DNA from: Ipomoea triloba | Taxonomy: Eukaryota > Streptophyta > Magnoliopsida > Solanales > Convolvulaceae | Reading direction: 5' to 3' | Assembly (NCBI RefSeq): GCF_003576645.1 | Contig: NC_044922.1 | Coordinates: 7,688,037 to 7,752,036 of the forward strand | Length of the DNA stretch: 64,000 nt | The notes under the pieces: generated by a model | What the model saw: the letters and a program-made list of their open reading frames with translations, nothing else | What the model was told of the DNA's origin: nothing | Databases searched by the model: none | Made by a program: the position numbers and the translations under genes | Shown: positions 10,752 through 22,550 of the stretch, piece by piece | How positions within the stretch are numbered: the stretch's first letter is position 1 | Layout of the letters: each line of letters opens with the position of its first letter

Positions 10752-12519
10752 TGTTGGTCCCAAGGGGATGGGGTACAAGTCTAGAGGGGGGGGGGTGAAT
10801 AGACCTGTATAAGATTTTGCAAATCTTTTCGACCTCTCGTGTGTATTGAACTTAGGATGTTTAGGTTCGATACCTCACGAGGTGAAGACAAAGTTTTATG
10901 CGCAGCGGAAATATTATCCCCTTTTTGGTTAGCACGAGTTTGGGTTAATTCGAGAGGTGTGATTATATGCAGTGCAATCGAGAAGTTAGCGAGAGGTAAA
11001 AACAGAAAGTAAAAGCAAGAGAGATTTTTAAGTGGTTCGGCCAACCCGCCTACTTCCACTCTTCTTCCAGAAACTCCCTGGAAGGATTGCACTAAAAAAC
11101 TTCCCTTTCTAGTACAATAACGAGCGCTTGAGCTTTGATCACCAAGCCCGCCTCAAGCCTCAGGTTTTTCGCCCCGCTTCCAGTTACTCCACCTCTCGAG
11201 CACTTGACCTTTGATCACCAAGCCCGCGTCAAGCCTCAGGTTTCTTTCGCTCGGACAGCAGCCAGGTTACTCCGCCTCTCCTCAGGTTTTTCTCCCCGCT
11301 TCCAGTTACTCCACCTCTCGAGCGCTTGACCTTTGATCACCAAGCCCGCGTCAAGCCTCAGGTTTCTTTCGCTCGGACAGCAGCCAGGATACTCCACCTC
11401 CCTTGCTTAATCCAAAGCAAGGCGTTGTTGATAGTCACAGTTGAATGTAACAATCTCCAATCTGACCACAAGCTATCGTTGAATCAACTTGGATGTAGAG
11501 CAGCTTTGGTCACCTTCTGGATGTATAACAGTTTAGCTTTGTAACTCTCTTCGAACACTAAGATGTGTTCTCTCGCTGTATTGAATATCAGGATGATATT
11601 CCAAGTTAAGCACTTTGCACTAGAACGTTTTTATCAGACACCTCTTGTTAACCTCTTGACCTCTTTCACAACCCCTTTTTTTTCTGTGTCTTTACGTCCT
11701 TATATATGAGAGTAGAAGAATAGTTCCGTTGGAGGGAAAACTATTCCGTTTGAAATTGGTCTCCCACGCCGAACATGGGTCTTTGCACAATTTCAGCATT
11801 TTTCATGGAGTAGTGGTCTTGTAACTTGAGCCTTTTGTTTTGTAGTGAATATTCCATATTCCACTTTCTTGAGCTCATGCTTCACTTGCTTCTTTTGGAT
11901 AAAGTTACTCTTTTTATGTTCCCATCATTCCTTGTTTGGGGAATCTGACCACTTCAAGATTGGTGCACTTCTTGACCGTTTGTGGTGGAGGTCTGACGTG
12001 TCATCCACTTCCGTCCATTTTGAAACCTCCCGCTCAGCACCTCTTCAATATTTTATCTCCATGATATTCTTCTTCTCCAAACTTAGAGTATTTTGTCTGC
12101 ACATGTTGACTAACATTCAGCCTCTTGGAGAAGTGCCGGTTTATCGAGACCATATAAGATGTCTCGACCACTTGATGTTTCAATCCCATGTATCGAGAGG
12201 TCTATCTCTCGAATATTCTTTACGTCTCGAACTCGATAGGTATATCGAGAGGTCCTTACCTCTCGAACTTGGCTTGTGTCTCGAGACTTAGTTGATGTCT
12301 CGTAGACCCTTATTCCTCCAGAGTTGTCTCGTGCCTGCTTCTGATCTATCTGTTTGCTTACAACACGAAAACTTCTAAGTTGTTCAAACAAGTTTACCTT
12401 AAGCTTAAATATTTCCCGAGTTGAGCTCAAATTACCCGGTTGTATTTTCGCTCTTAGTTTACTTATCGAACTTACATTGTTTTGCCTATGTATCGAGACT
12501 TGGGGATTCTTACTTAACA
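10752..12519 (+). mobile_element. Copia-type 5' LTR (1,768 bp)
   Basis: Begins TGTTGGTCCCAAGG and ends TACTTAACA, a TG...CA pair with TGTT/AACA symmetry. Immediately after it (12520 on) comes GTTGGTATCATCAAAACC, a typical primer-binding site/leader start of plant copia elements. An A/G-poor G-run (about 10785-10793) lies near the start, and a TATATAT box sits near 11700. Inside, 11120-11400 is a nested direct repeat (GCTTGACCTTTGATCACCAA occurs three times with minor changes). Only about 40 bp of the internal region remains before element B starts, so the rest of this copia element has been lost. Small ORFs at 11135-12623 fall in the LTR and are not supported. Confidence 0.7.
11120..11402 (+). 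repeat. Nested tandem repeat inside the copia LTR
   Basis: The segment CTTGACCTTTGATCACCAAG followed by CCCGCGTCAAGCCTCAGG occurs at about 11126, 11205 and 11326. The block TTTCTTTCGCTCGGACAGCAGCCAGG follows the second and third copies. A TTTTTC(G/T)CCCCGCTTCCAGTTACTCC block follows the first copy and recurs at about 11287. Confidence 0.6.
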
Positions 12520-12706
12520 GTTGGTATCATCAAAACCTATTACATGATGTTCCTAACAGAGACCCTTGCTTAGAGGGTGTGATTAGGGTGAATGTTAGGA
12601 AGGGCTGTATAGGACTTGAGTAGGTGCTATACTAACTGCCTAACTGGTTAATTCCGTGAGGACTTTTACACCTCGAATACTAACTTGGGATTATCGTCCA
12701 GCAAAG

Positions 12707-15124
12707 ATGCCGCCGAGACGGAATGCGCTTGCGGGTAACGACAATAACCTCTCTGCAATAGATCGAATGGTTCAGGCAATGGAGAGAATGGCTGAGTTTA
12801 TGCTAGCTCAGCAAGGTCAAAACCAAAACCAGGGACAACCAAGAGTGGATTTCGCTAAGGCAATCGCCAACCGACAACCACCGTACTACGCAGGTGAAAA
12901 GGATCCGGTGATTTTGGAGGAGTGGATCCGAACGTTCGATAAGTTGCTTAACGCAGTGAATTGTCCTGCGAATCAACGAGTATCCTCTGCAGTCTATTAC
13001 CTGACGAAAGCCGCAGACAACTGGTGGGCGACGGTCGGACCTAATCTCCTGCAAGACCCAGCGTTTGGTTGGGAAGAATTCAAGCTGGAATTAAGGGAAC
13101 AGTTCTACACCGAGCGTATTAAAGGGATTAAATGTGAGGAGTTTCTGCGACTGAAACAGAAGGGAGCAACTATCCAGGAATACTATGACCAGTATGTTGA
13201 GCTGATGCGCTTTGCTCAAGAGATCGTACCGGATGAGGCGAGTAAGGCGAGAAGATTCGTTCGGGGATTGGACTGGAGTATAAGGGGAATGATCGCACCT
13301 TTCATGTGCTCTACCTTGAAAGAGGCGTATGATAGAGCCTCAGATCATTATCAAGTCTACCTGGACCAACAGGAAGTCTACGGCCGACACAAAAGGAAAG
13401 CTGAGGACAAATCTCGGAAGTTTCCGGCAGGAAACAAGAAGGCCAACCAAGGCAACTTCAACCCAGTGCGAGGAAGAGAAGGAGTCAATCAGGGGAACCG
13501 TCCTGCTTGCCCAAGATGTGGGAGGAATCATCCAGGAGTAAATTGTCAAGGGATGAAGTTTAAATGTTACAAGTGTGGTCTCTTGGGGCACAAATCTTTT
13601 CAGTGCCGAAGTCAAGAAGACAGTCCCCAAAAGCCTCTGCAGAATGTGAAGCAGGGAAGGAGATTCAATGGGAATGCCGGCTGGAATTCCGCAGGAGCAG
13701 AAGAGAGGAGGGCCCACTCCCAGTCTGTGAATTTGGGAAGGCTAGCGAATGCCACGCCTGGTTCCAACCACAAGGGAAAGCAGGTGATGGGAGAAAGCAG
13801 CGGAGAAAAACAAGGCAGGATTTACGTCGTCAATAGCGCTCACGCTCAGGCTCAGGCTAGCGACGCCGTAACTGGTACTTTCCCCATAAACTTAGTACTT
13901 GGATTGGTTTTATTTGATACGGGGGCTACCAATTCGTTTATATCCTCTGCGTTCGCTGATAAACTAGAGTTGAGGCCTACTGCTAAGTTAGATCTAAATG
14001 TTACAACGGCTTCGGGAGTAGTAGTATCCTGTAAGGATGGTTATGACGACGTTGCTATAGAAATAGCGGGGTTTAACTGCCCCGGAAACCTGATTCGTTT
14101 TGAACTTGAAGGCATCGATGTTGTACTCGGGATGGATTGGTTGGATAGGTACAAAGCTCAGATCGTGTGTAATGAGCGGAAAATTGTCCTGCAAGGACCA
14201 AAGGGAAAGAGAATATCCTACCGAGGAATGGACAAGCAACCCGAATCAAGGTTGTTGACGATGCAGAAATTAAAGAAGTGCGTTCGCCAGGGATGCGAAG
14301 CGTATCTCTGCTTGGTGCAAGACGCCGAAGTAGAAGAACTCGAGATGGACCGAATTCCAATTGTACGTGAATTTCCTGACGTATTCCCCGACGATCTCAC
14401 TGAGATGCCGCCAGAAAGGGAAGTGGAATTCACCATCGATCTTGTACCAGGACCAGAAAGGGAAGTGGAATTCACCATCGATCTTGTACCAGGAACCTCA
14501 CCAGAAGTGGAATTCACCATCGATCTTGTACCAGGAACCTCACCAAAAGTGGAATTCACCATCGATCTTGTACCAGGAACCTCACCAATCTCAAAAGCGC
14601 CTTATCGGATGGCACCCAAAGAGATGGAGGAGCTGAAGGCACAGTTGGCAGAGTTGTTGGAAAAAGGATTTATTAGACCGAGCGTATCACCTTGGGGCGC
14701 ACCAGTGTTGTTCGTGAAGAAGAAGGATGGGAGTCTTAGACTGTGCATTGACTATAGGGAACTCAATCGAGTCACAGTAAAGAACAAGTACCCGTTGCCC
14801 AGGATCGATGATCTATTTGATCAGTTGAAAGGAGCAGGTGTATTCTCGAAGATCGACCTACGCTCAGGGTATCACCAAGTGCGAGTAGCAAAAGAGGATG
14901 TGCCTAAAACGGTGTTTCGAACGAGATACGGACACTACGAGTTCACAGTCATGCCATTCGGAGTGACTAACGCCCCAGGAACCTTTATGGACTTGATGAA
15001 CCGAACTTTCCTTCCATACCTGGATAAATTCGTCGTCGCTTTCATAGATGACATCTTAGTCTACTCTAAGACATCGGAGGAACACGAGGAACATCTCAGG
15101 ACAGTGTTACAGACACTGAGGTAA
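12707..15124 (+). pseudogene. Element B gag-protease-RT (first open segment)
   Basis: The likely start is the ATG at 12707 ([10 protein letters not shown]), 17 codons inside the longer frame from 12656, because this is the family's usual N-terminus. In residues of the 12656 frame: capsid-type gag domain about 65-240 ([10 protein letters not shown] ... [19 protein letters not shown]), two zinc knuckles about 285-315 ([27 protein letters not shown]), retropepsin with [13 protein letters not shown] about 418-432 and VLGMDWL about 485, then the RT N-terminal half including FIDDILVYS near the end. Gag coats the RNA, the protease cleaves, and RT copies. The frame ends at TAA 15122-15124, where relatives have a sense codon; the same frame continues beyond. 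Four 42-bp-spaced repeats sit at the protease-RT boundary. Confidence 0.85.
14411..14588 (+). repeat. Four in-frame 42-bp-period repeats in element B pol
   Basis: The segment encoding [10 protein letters not shown] occurs four times; GTGGAATTC starts at 14423, 14465, 14507 and 14549, each exactly 42 bp apart. Element A has this segment once (about 56580-56610). Units 1-2 carry the linker PERE, units 3-4 TSPE/TSPK, so at least two rounds of duplication occurred. The period is 14 codons, so the frame is kept. Confidence 0.9.
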
Positions 15125-16357
15125 AAGAAATTTTTCGCGAAGCTTTCAAAATGCGAATTTTGGAAAAGAGAAGTCGCATTTCTTGGTCACGTAATCACCA
15201 AGGAAGGAATAAGGGTGGACCCAGCCAAGATACGAGCTGTAATTGAATGGGAAGTGCCCAAATCAGTTACAGAAATCCGTAGTTTCTTAGGTTTGGCGGG
15301 TTATTACCGAAGGTTTGTTCAGGACTTCTCGAAGATAGCAAAACCACTGACGAACTTGCTCAAAAGGACGACCAAGTATAGTTGGAACAAAGAATGCGAA
15401 CAGGCATTCCAGGAGCTTAAGAAGAGATTGACCACCGCTCTAGTGTTAACTCTACCTGTTGGAACGGAAGGTTATGAGTTGTATACCGATGCGTCTCACA
15501 AAGGACTAGGATGTGTCCTCATGCAAGATGGAAGGGTAATAGCGTATGCTTCTCGACAATTGAAAACTCATGAAGCTAACTACCCGACACATGACTTGGA
15601 ACTGGCAGCCGTGGTATTCGCTCTCAAAATTTGGCGACATTACCTCTATGGAATCTCATGCAAGATTTATACAGACCACAAGAGTTTAAAGTATATCTTC
15701 ACTCAGAGGGATCTCAACTTAAGACAAAGGAGATGGTTGGAGTTGATCAAACACTATGACTTGGAAATTCAGTATCACGAGGGTAAAGCAAACAAGGTAG
15801 TTGATGCCTTGAGTCGAAAAACAAACTATGCCTTTTAAATATTACCCGAGCAGTTATGTAAGGAGTTTCAAGGACTCAATCTGGAAGTGAAAATGTGTGG
15901 TCAAGAGGAACAAGAGAAGAAATTATATTACATGTCGGCCACTCCAACCCTATTTGAGGAAATCAAACGAGCACAAGAAGAGGATAATTGGGTGGAGAGC
16001 ATCAAGGAGAAGATGGTTGATGGAAAACATGGACCATTTGAACTACACTCGGATGGGAGTGTAAGATTCCAAGGTAGATGGATAATACCTAAAGGGTGTA
16101 AGAAGATAATGGAGCAAATAATGAAAGAAGGCCATTACACACCTTATTCAGTTTATCCTGGTGGGGATAAATTGTATAAGGATTTGAAACAAAACTTTTG
16201 GTGGTCGGGCATGAAGAAGGATGTGGCGGAATTTGTGGCTAGATGTTTGAACTGTCAAAGGGTCAAGGCAGAAAGAAGTAAACCAAAGGGATTACTGCAA
16301 CCATTAGAGATTCCGCAGTGGAAGTGAGACTCAATCTCTATGGATTTCGTGGGAGGA
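15125..16357 (+). pseudogene. Element B RT C-terminus, RNase H and integrase zinc-binding region
   Basis: Same frame as the upstream segment, past the TAA at 15122. Residues from 15215 contain the RT connection ([13 protein letters not shown]), RNase H ([40 protein letters not shown]) and the RNase H-integrase linker. A second in-frame TAA lies at 15836-15838. The integrase HHCC-type region follows (GHYTPYSVYPGG, CLNCQRVKAE) up to TGA 16325-16327, which replaces a Trp codon (PQWK then stop) just before the first catalytic Asp (SMDFVGG). The frame is then cut at 16357 by the solo LTR. Three stops make this copy non-functional. Confidence 0.85.
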
Positions 16358-19148
16358 TGTAACACCCCAATTTTCACCTCTTGGATTTATTACAAAATCC
16401 CTAATAGTACAATACATTGCGGAAGCATCAAACCAGCAGAAAACTAGGTGTTACCGCCACGCTTAGGTATCTCTCCTATACCCAAACGCTAAGGCTAAAC
16501 TTACAACCTCAAATAACCATATCAACATCCAAAAGTGTACATATGGAACTAATCCTTCCAGCGCGTCTATTCTAGGATAGAGTAGTCTTCAACCTCGACT
16601 CCCATCCTATTCAGAGCTCATCGGGCCACAGAGGCCCGCGCTAGACTGCATCTAATAAAGGACACAATGAAGTGTAGTTAGCGCGACGGCTAAGTAAGGA
16701 AATCCATTGTCACTCGAAAGTAAACAAAGGTTTCAAAAGCGACAACAATAATAATAAGTAAAAAGATAACGTTACCCAATGGTCGTAGTCTTCCTGCAAT
16801 CATTTCAACGATAAAATAGTACCACAATATATAAGTAACTTCGGCACATAACACTTTCATTTCCGAGAATATTCATTTAGTTCAAAAGTGAGAAACACAA
16901 CGCCCACACTATTGTTCGAGACACCCGACAATTAATCCTCACAACTCCACTCAGCGAATAGACTTCGCTCTGCAGTATGAATCAATCATACAAAATCTCA
17001 CACTTCACTCAGCGAATAGACTTCGCTCTGCAGTATGAATGAATCATACAAAACCTCACTCTTCACTCAGCGAATAGACTTCGCTCTGCAGTATGAATAA
17101 ATCATACAAAATCTCACACTTCACTCAGCGAATAGACTTCGCTCTGCAATATGAATAAATCATACAAAATCTCACTCTTCACTCAGCGAATAGACTTCGC
17201 TCTGCAGTATGAATAAATCATACAAAATCTCACCATTCACTCAGCGAATAGACTTCGCTCTGCAGTATGAACAATTCATACAGAACCCCTCACCATTCAT
17301 TATATTCACACGACTCAAAAACCATCACACTTGCTCGAATATATTCCCCAAAATACACATACTAGTTAACGTTATTTCTATTACGAAAATCCAAGTACGA
17401 GAGTCACGATAATTCTTAAAACACCATTTTTCTCTAAATTAGTAATTATAATGCACAAAAATAATATTTGAGTCTTCAAAAAGTCACCCGATTGCCCGTA
17501 GGCCTTCAAAACATCGCAATACTCGGGATTAAAAACATCAGGGAAAAGTTTGGTAAAAAACAAGTCGAAAACGAGTCCGCGTCGCGCGGACTCGCGGTTG
17601 GCCGCACCGGCGGACGCACGGCGGACGCAGGCGTCCGGACCGCGTCCAGCCTCTCTGCCAGAAGATTTCAGTTGGCGCAGTCCGAAAGATTGAGCCGGTA
17701 AAAATAGTTCCCGAACTCTTTTTCACTTGAAATTTTTATGGTAGAACCCCAACTTATAGTACTTGATGTCCATAAAAAGTTTGGGTCATTTTGATCCACG
17801 AATAAACACAAAAAATTCCCTTTTTGCCCTTGGCAGTGTGCTGTCCAGAATATTTTTCTCTCTGGACCAGTTTTGGAAAAAATTCGAAAACCGTACTTAT
17901 ACTACTCCGATCCTTACGAAATTTTATATGCGGGTTCTACACTTATTGAACTACATATCTGAGAAAAATGGAGTCAAAATACCTTACCAATTTTTCCCAA
18001 TAAATCTCGGAAGTTACTGCCAGAGACTAACTTGATTTTTTTTCAATATTTTCACAAGTATAAGCCTATATGGACATAAATACAACCTATACATGCATAA
18101 ACTAGCTATAAACATGCATACAAAAATTACTAAACATTAAAGTGTAATTTCTTTGAGCCAACTTGTAGATCCACAACTTAACACATATTTTTTTTTCACG
18201 TAAAACTTCCTAGTCACGTAATTTACTAGCATTTGTTCACCTTCAAGTGATTGAACCAACTTAAGGGATTCCTTACCTCGTTGGAAGATCTTAAACCGAA
18301 GAAGTTGTTAGTTTCCTTCCTTTGAGTCCAAGGATCCTAAAAATGTCACCATAACAACAATATTTTCATGCACCATTAATTTACACTTAAGTTCTAGGGA
18401 TGATTTAATCCAAACAAAGTCTAAAGTCTTACCTACACTTAGACACTTGAGTTGGAAAAATGCTTGGGAGCTCTTTGATCACAATGGAAGACTAAACAAT
18501 TTCTTTCCTCTTCTTCCTTGTGTAATTCGAAAATGTGGGGGAGTAGGAGAGATGAGTGATGTGAGTTTTGGCTTGAGAGTTAAGCAACAAGTGCAATCCT
18601 CCCATACCTATGTGACATGCCATTAATGACCCAATCTTAGTTAGGATTTGTTGCCACATGTCAATACCTTATGGAGTCTCTAGGAAGATCACAATTTATT
18701 TGGCCAGTTTATGGTTAAATCAGATGAAAGCTCGGAGGTTTATAACTTAATTCGGGAAAATTTTAACACCAAAATTATCCTAAAAATAATCCCGTCGCTA
18801 ATCACCAAAATTGGGAATTTTTCGGTATCTCGCGAAATATAGGTACAGGGTTCGTAACAATTTACCCCTTACAGTCCATTTAAAATTTTACTTGAACTAA
18901 CTAGAAGTTCAGGCTTAATCGTATGATACTTAATAATCCAATTTCTAGGAAAAATTCGAACTGAATCTACATCCTTAAAAATGTTACGGTCCGTGACTGG
19001 TACGTAGTTCGCAGCTTATTAATAACTTAGTAAGGAAGAAAAAAAAATTCTTTCGATCACCGAGAGACCTTCTCCTAATATCATAGCTTAAAAAAAATAT
19101 ATCTATATTCTCGAACCTTAACTTTGTCCGAAAAACCGAGGGGTTATA
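16358..19148 (-). mobile_element. Solo gypsy-type LTR (minus strand, 2,791 bp) inserted in element B integrase
   Basis: The left end TGTAACACCCCAATTTTC and right end ACCGAGGGGTTATA are the reversed end and start of a chromovirus-type LTR (terminal CA changed to TA at 19147-19148). The flanks are GAGGA at 16353-16357 and GAGGA at 19149-19153, a perfect 5-bp target-site duplication, and element B integrase resumes in frame at 19154. No internal region is present, so this is a solo LTR from LTR-LTR recombination. It contains a 58-bp tandem repeat (16948-17295), a GC-rich GGACGC cluster (17575-17655), the conserved LTR cassette (17667-18058) and the conserved start-proximal core (18977-19014). 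Confidence 0.9.
16948..17295 (-). repeat. 58-bp tandem repeat, six copies
   Basis: CACTCAGCGAATAGACTTCG recurs at 16948, 17006, 17064, 17122, 17180 and 17238, exactly 58 bp apart, each followed by CTCTGCAGTATGAAT.AATCATACA. Copies differ by one to a few bases, most in the ACACTT/CTCTTC linker. It lies in the LTR, downstream of the conserved cassette in LTR orientation. Confidence 0.95.
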
Positions 19149-19153
19149 GAGGA

Positions 19154-19426
19154 TTATCTAGAACCAAGGCAGGAAACGATCAAGTGTGGGTTATTGTCGA
19201 TCGACTGACCAAGACAGCAAGATTCATTCCGATGAACAAAACATGGTCAATGGAGAAATTGGCAAGGGCCTATGTTAAGCACGTGGTTAAACACCACGGA
19301 GTAGCACGAGATATCGTTTCAGACCGAGACTCACGATTTCTATCACGTTTTTGGGAAGCGTTACAAATGGCAATGGGCACTCAACTCAAATTGAGTACGG
19401 CTTTTCACCCTGCCACTGATGGCCAA
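19154..19426 (+). pseudogene. Element B integrase catalytic core, middle fragment
   Basis: Encodes [17 protein letters not shown] and the second catalytic Asp block [14 protein letters not shown], ending at FHPATDGQ. It joins the upstream frame across the solo LTR and TSD. The third catalytic residue (Glu in [10 protein letters not shown]) lies past the next insertion at 20221. Integrase inserts the cDNA into the genome; this copy is split in two places and cannot be active. Confidence 0.9.
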
Positions 19427-20217
19427 GATGATGCAAACTAGCCCATACATGATCCATTCGAAGTCCAAGCATGCCAAATAAAGAGTCCAAGTGATGATGG
19501 TGGATACTTAGAACATTTTTCATGCATAAGAGCTGATTTTGAAGAGCCCATAAATACCATCTAAGATGTCCAAATTCGTGGCTTTGCTTGGGAGGGTATA
19601 AAAGAGGTTGAAATAATTCACCAAAATCAGATTTTGAGGCACATGGACATGCTTTGGCATATTAGGAAGACTATTGGTCTTTCCTAGACAAGTTATGACA
19701 TTTAATCTCCTTGATAGTGATGTATTTTTACTATTGATGTCTTTTGATCTCCTTGATGTACTTTTACTATTGATGACTTTTGGAGTCCCCTAGCATGTGT
19801 ATAAATAGGGTGTGTATTTCCTTTGATGAAGCAAGCATTTTTCAGAATTAATCAAAACTTCCTAAGTCTTCTTTACATTTGTGTAAGAATTCTTTCTTCT
19901 ATTCGTGGTCTTATCGAATAGTGTTCTTGATTCGTGGCCCTATCGAATCAAACCCGCATTCTACCAACCTTAGATTTTAGGAATTGTGGTTCTATCAATT
20001 CATAGAATCAAGGGAACTACTAGAGAACCCACTCTAGTTGTTTGAAGATTGCGTTCTTGAGGAACTTGAGGCGTGCTAAGGGTTGTTTCTTGGTCCTTCG
20101 TGGAATCGGGCTCAAGGGTGATCTTGTGTGCACCAAAGGTAACTCCTTATCTATTGAATTTGAGAACATCTTGGGCAATAATTCCTTGTTACGGATCCTC
20201 CTTACGAAGATTCGTAT
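19427..20217. mobile_element. Unidentified ~0.79-kb insertion in element B integrase
   Basis: Integrase reads through GATGGCCAA to 19426 and resumes with ACGGAGCGAAC at 20221; CAA is repeated at 19424-19426 and 20218-20220, consistent with a 3-bp target duplication. Read differently, TGATGC (19429) and TATCA (20219) would be LTR-like ends but without a matching 5-bp duplication. The insert has a promoter-like GTATAAATAGGG near 19800 and no ORF with a known motif. It may be a short solo LTR or a non-autonomous DNA element. Confidence 0.55.
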
Positions 20218-20220
20218 CAA

Positions 20221-21021
20221 ACGGAGCGAACAATACAAACGTTAGAAGATATGCTCAGAGGTTGTGTACTCGATTTCCAGGGTTCATGGGACGAACAATT
20301 AGATTTGATAGAATTTTCCTATAACAACAGCTACCATGCGAGTATAGGAATGGCACCTTATGAGGCATTATATGGGCGAAAATGTCGAAGTCCTCTGTGC
20401 TGGGGCGACAAAAGCGATGTCGTTACACTTGGACCTCAATACCTCCAAGAGACTATTGAGGCGATCAAGATAATACAAGGGAGGATGAAAGTCGGGCAGG
20501 ATCGACAAAAGTCGTACGCCGATTTGAAGCGACAGTTCACCGAATATCAAGTTGGAGAGAAGGTGTTACTGAAAGTTTCACCCACTAAAGGAGTCAGAAG
20601 GTTTGGGAGGAAAAGAAAGTTGAGTCCTCGTTATATAGGACCTTACGAAATTTTGGAGAAGATCGGAAATTTAGCCTATCGACTGGCCCTACCGATTGAG
20701 CTTGATAAAGTACACAACGTATTCCATGTTTCTCAACTTAAACGGTATGTACCTGACGCAGCCCATGTATTAGAACCGGAGGAACTGGAGATGGATGATT
20801 CGTTGACAAACGAGGAAAGACCAATTCGAATCTTGGACTCAAAAACACGAGATACGAGGAGGATATCAGTTAAAATGATCAAAGTCCAATGGTCGAACCA
20901 CAGTCCCGAGGAAGCTACGTGGGAGTTGGAAAGCGTTATGATGGGACGTTATCCGGAATTATTTAACTCAGGTGCGGGGAATGGATCTAACTTTTATGTG
21001 CCTAAACAAATTATGTGTTAA
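20221..21021 (+). pseudogene. Element B integrase C-terminus and chromodomain-like tail
   Basis: Starts with the third catalytic block ([13 protein letters not shown]), then [19 protein letters not shown], the GPY/F-type module ([20 protein letters not shown]) and HVFHVSQLKRY-like sequence ([11 protein letters not shown]). The tail KVQWSNHSPEEATWELESVM resembles the chromodomain-type end of chromoviral integrases, which directs insertion to particular chromatin. It ends with a natural stop at 21019-21021. In contrast to element A there is no intron-like gap before the tail. Confidence 0.85.
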
Positions 21022-21120
21022 GACTAGGCATGCTAGAAATTCGTTTTGGGTAAAGGAAGATGAGTAGTACTCTACTTTGAATCCAAGGAGGACGAAAAGG
21101 AAGTTTCGGGGACGAAACTA

Positions 21121-21137
21121 TTTTAAGGGGTGAAGAC
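21121..21137 (+). promoter_or_regulatory. Polypurine tract of element B
   Basis: TTTTAAGGGGTGAAGAC lies immediately before the LTR start TGTAACCCC. It is the expected plus-strand DNA primer, here with a pyrimidine or two. Confidence 0.7.
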
Positions 21138-22269
21138 TGTAACCCCTCAGCTTTTCCGATGAGTTTAGAGTTCGAAATTTTTTTTTAGGCTATGACATTT
21201 ATGTGAAGATCTCTCGGTACTCCAAAAGAAATTTTTTTTTTGAATAGGTTATTAATAAGCGGCGATCTACGTACCGGTCACGAACCGTAAAATTTTAAAG
21301 GATGCATATACAATTCGAATTTCTCCTAGAAAATGGATTACTAAGTATGATACGACTAAGCCTGAACTTTCTACTTAGTTCAAGAGAAATTTAAATGGAC
21401 TGTAAGGGTGAAATTGTTACGGACCTCCGTACCTGTATTTCGCGAAATACCGAAAAATTCCCGATTTTAGTGGTTATTGACGGGATTATTTTTAGAATAA
21501 TTTTGTTGTTAGAATTTTCCCAAATTAAGTTATAATCCTCCGAACTTTTATCTGATTTAACCCCAAACTGGCAAAATAAGTTCTACTCTTCAAAGATCTA
21601 CCATGGGGAGTTGACAAGTGTCACCCTATTTCACCACATGGTATTTTAATTAATGCAATGTCATAAGAGGTATGTAGGATCATACTTGTTTCTTAACCTT
21701 CAAGCCAACCTCCCATCATCATCTCTCTCATCTCCCATTTTCGAAAATCATAAGGAAAAGAAGAGGAAGGAAACCTCATTCTTCTACATTGTGATCAAGG
21801 ACTCCATAGCTTACTCTCCAACTCAAGTGCTCTATTATAGGTAAAAACTTTGGTTTTGTTCGGTTAAATCCTTCCTAGAACTTAAGTTTAAACTAAAGGT
21901 TCATGAAAAATGTGGTTATTATGGTGATTTTGTTTAGGATCTTTGGTGAAAGGTTTGAAGGAGAAGATCATCAACTTTCTACGGTTTTAAAATCTTCTTG
22001 GGAGGTAAGGAATCCCTTAAGTTGGTTTAGTCACTTGGAAATGAACAAATGCTAGTAAATCATGTGACTAGGAATTTTATGTGAAATTTATGTGTTAAGT
22101 TTATGGATCTACAAGTTGGCTCAAAAGACTACATCTTGATTTTTGGTAATTTTTGTATGCATGTTCATAGTTAACTTATGCATGTATATGTTGTGTTTAC
22201 GTTCATTAAGGCTTATACTTGTGAAAATAGTCGAAAATTGGGGCGTTACAACCCAGTTTTTGCTGCCCG

Positions 22270-22550
22270 AAGTTGGCAGAATCGGATGGACGCGCGTCCA
22301 CCGCGCGTCCATCGGCGCCCAGGATTTCGACGTTGCGGCCGAGAGGCCGGACGCCACCACGGACGCGCGTCCGCTGCGCGTCCGCGGGTGTCCGAGACTA
22401 CGGCGTCACGGCCGAAAGGCCGGACGCAACCACGGACGCGCGTCTGTGGCGCCCAGTTTTTCGGCGTCATTTGCCGAACCAGCGGACGCACGCGTCCGCT
22501 GTGCGTCCGCCGCTGCGGACAACTGCGATTCCGCGCGACGCGGACTCGTT
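22270..22550. repeat. 73-bp-period GC-rich repeats with a GGACGCGCGTCC palindrome
   Basis: The perfect 12-bp palindrome GGACGCGCGTCC occurs at 22288 and 22361 and, with one mismatch, at 22434, exactly 73 bp apart each time. The second and third are preceded by GGCCGA(G/A)AGGCCGGACGC. A related GGACGCACGCGTCC is at 22484. The block contrasts sharply with the AT-rich LTR around it. Confidence 0.85.

Noticed and set aside
16948..17295. Regular 58-bp repeats as a CRISPR array
   Set aside because: Units are contiguous with near-identical 'spacers', inside a plant LTR; it is a tandem repeat.
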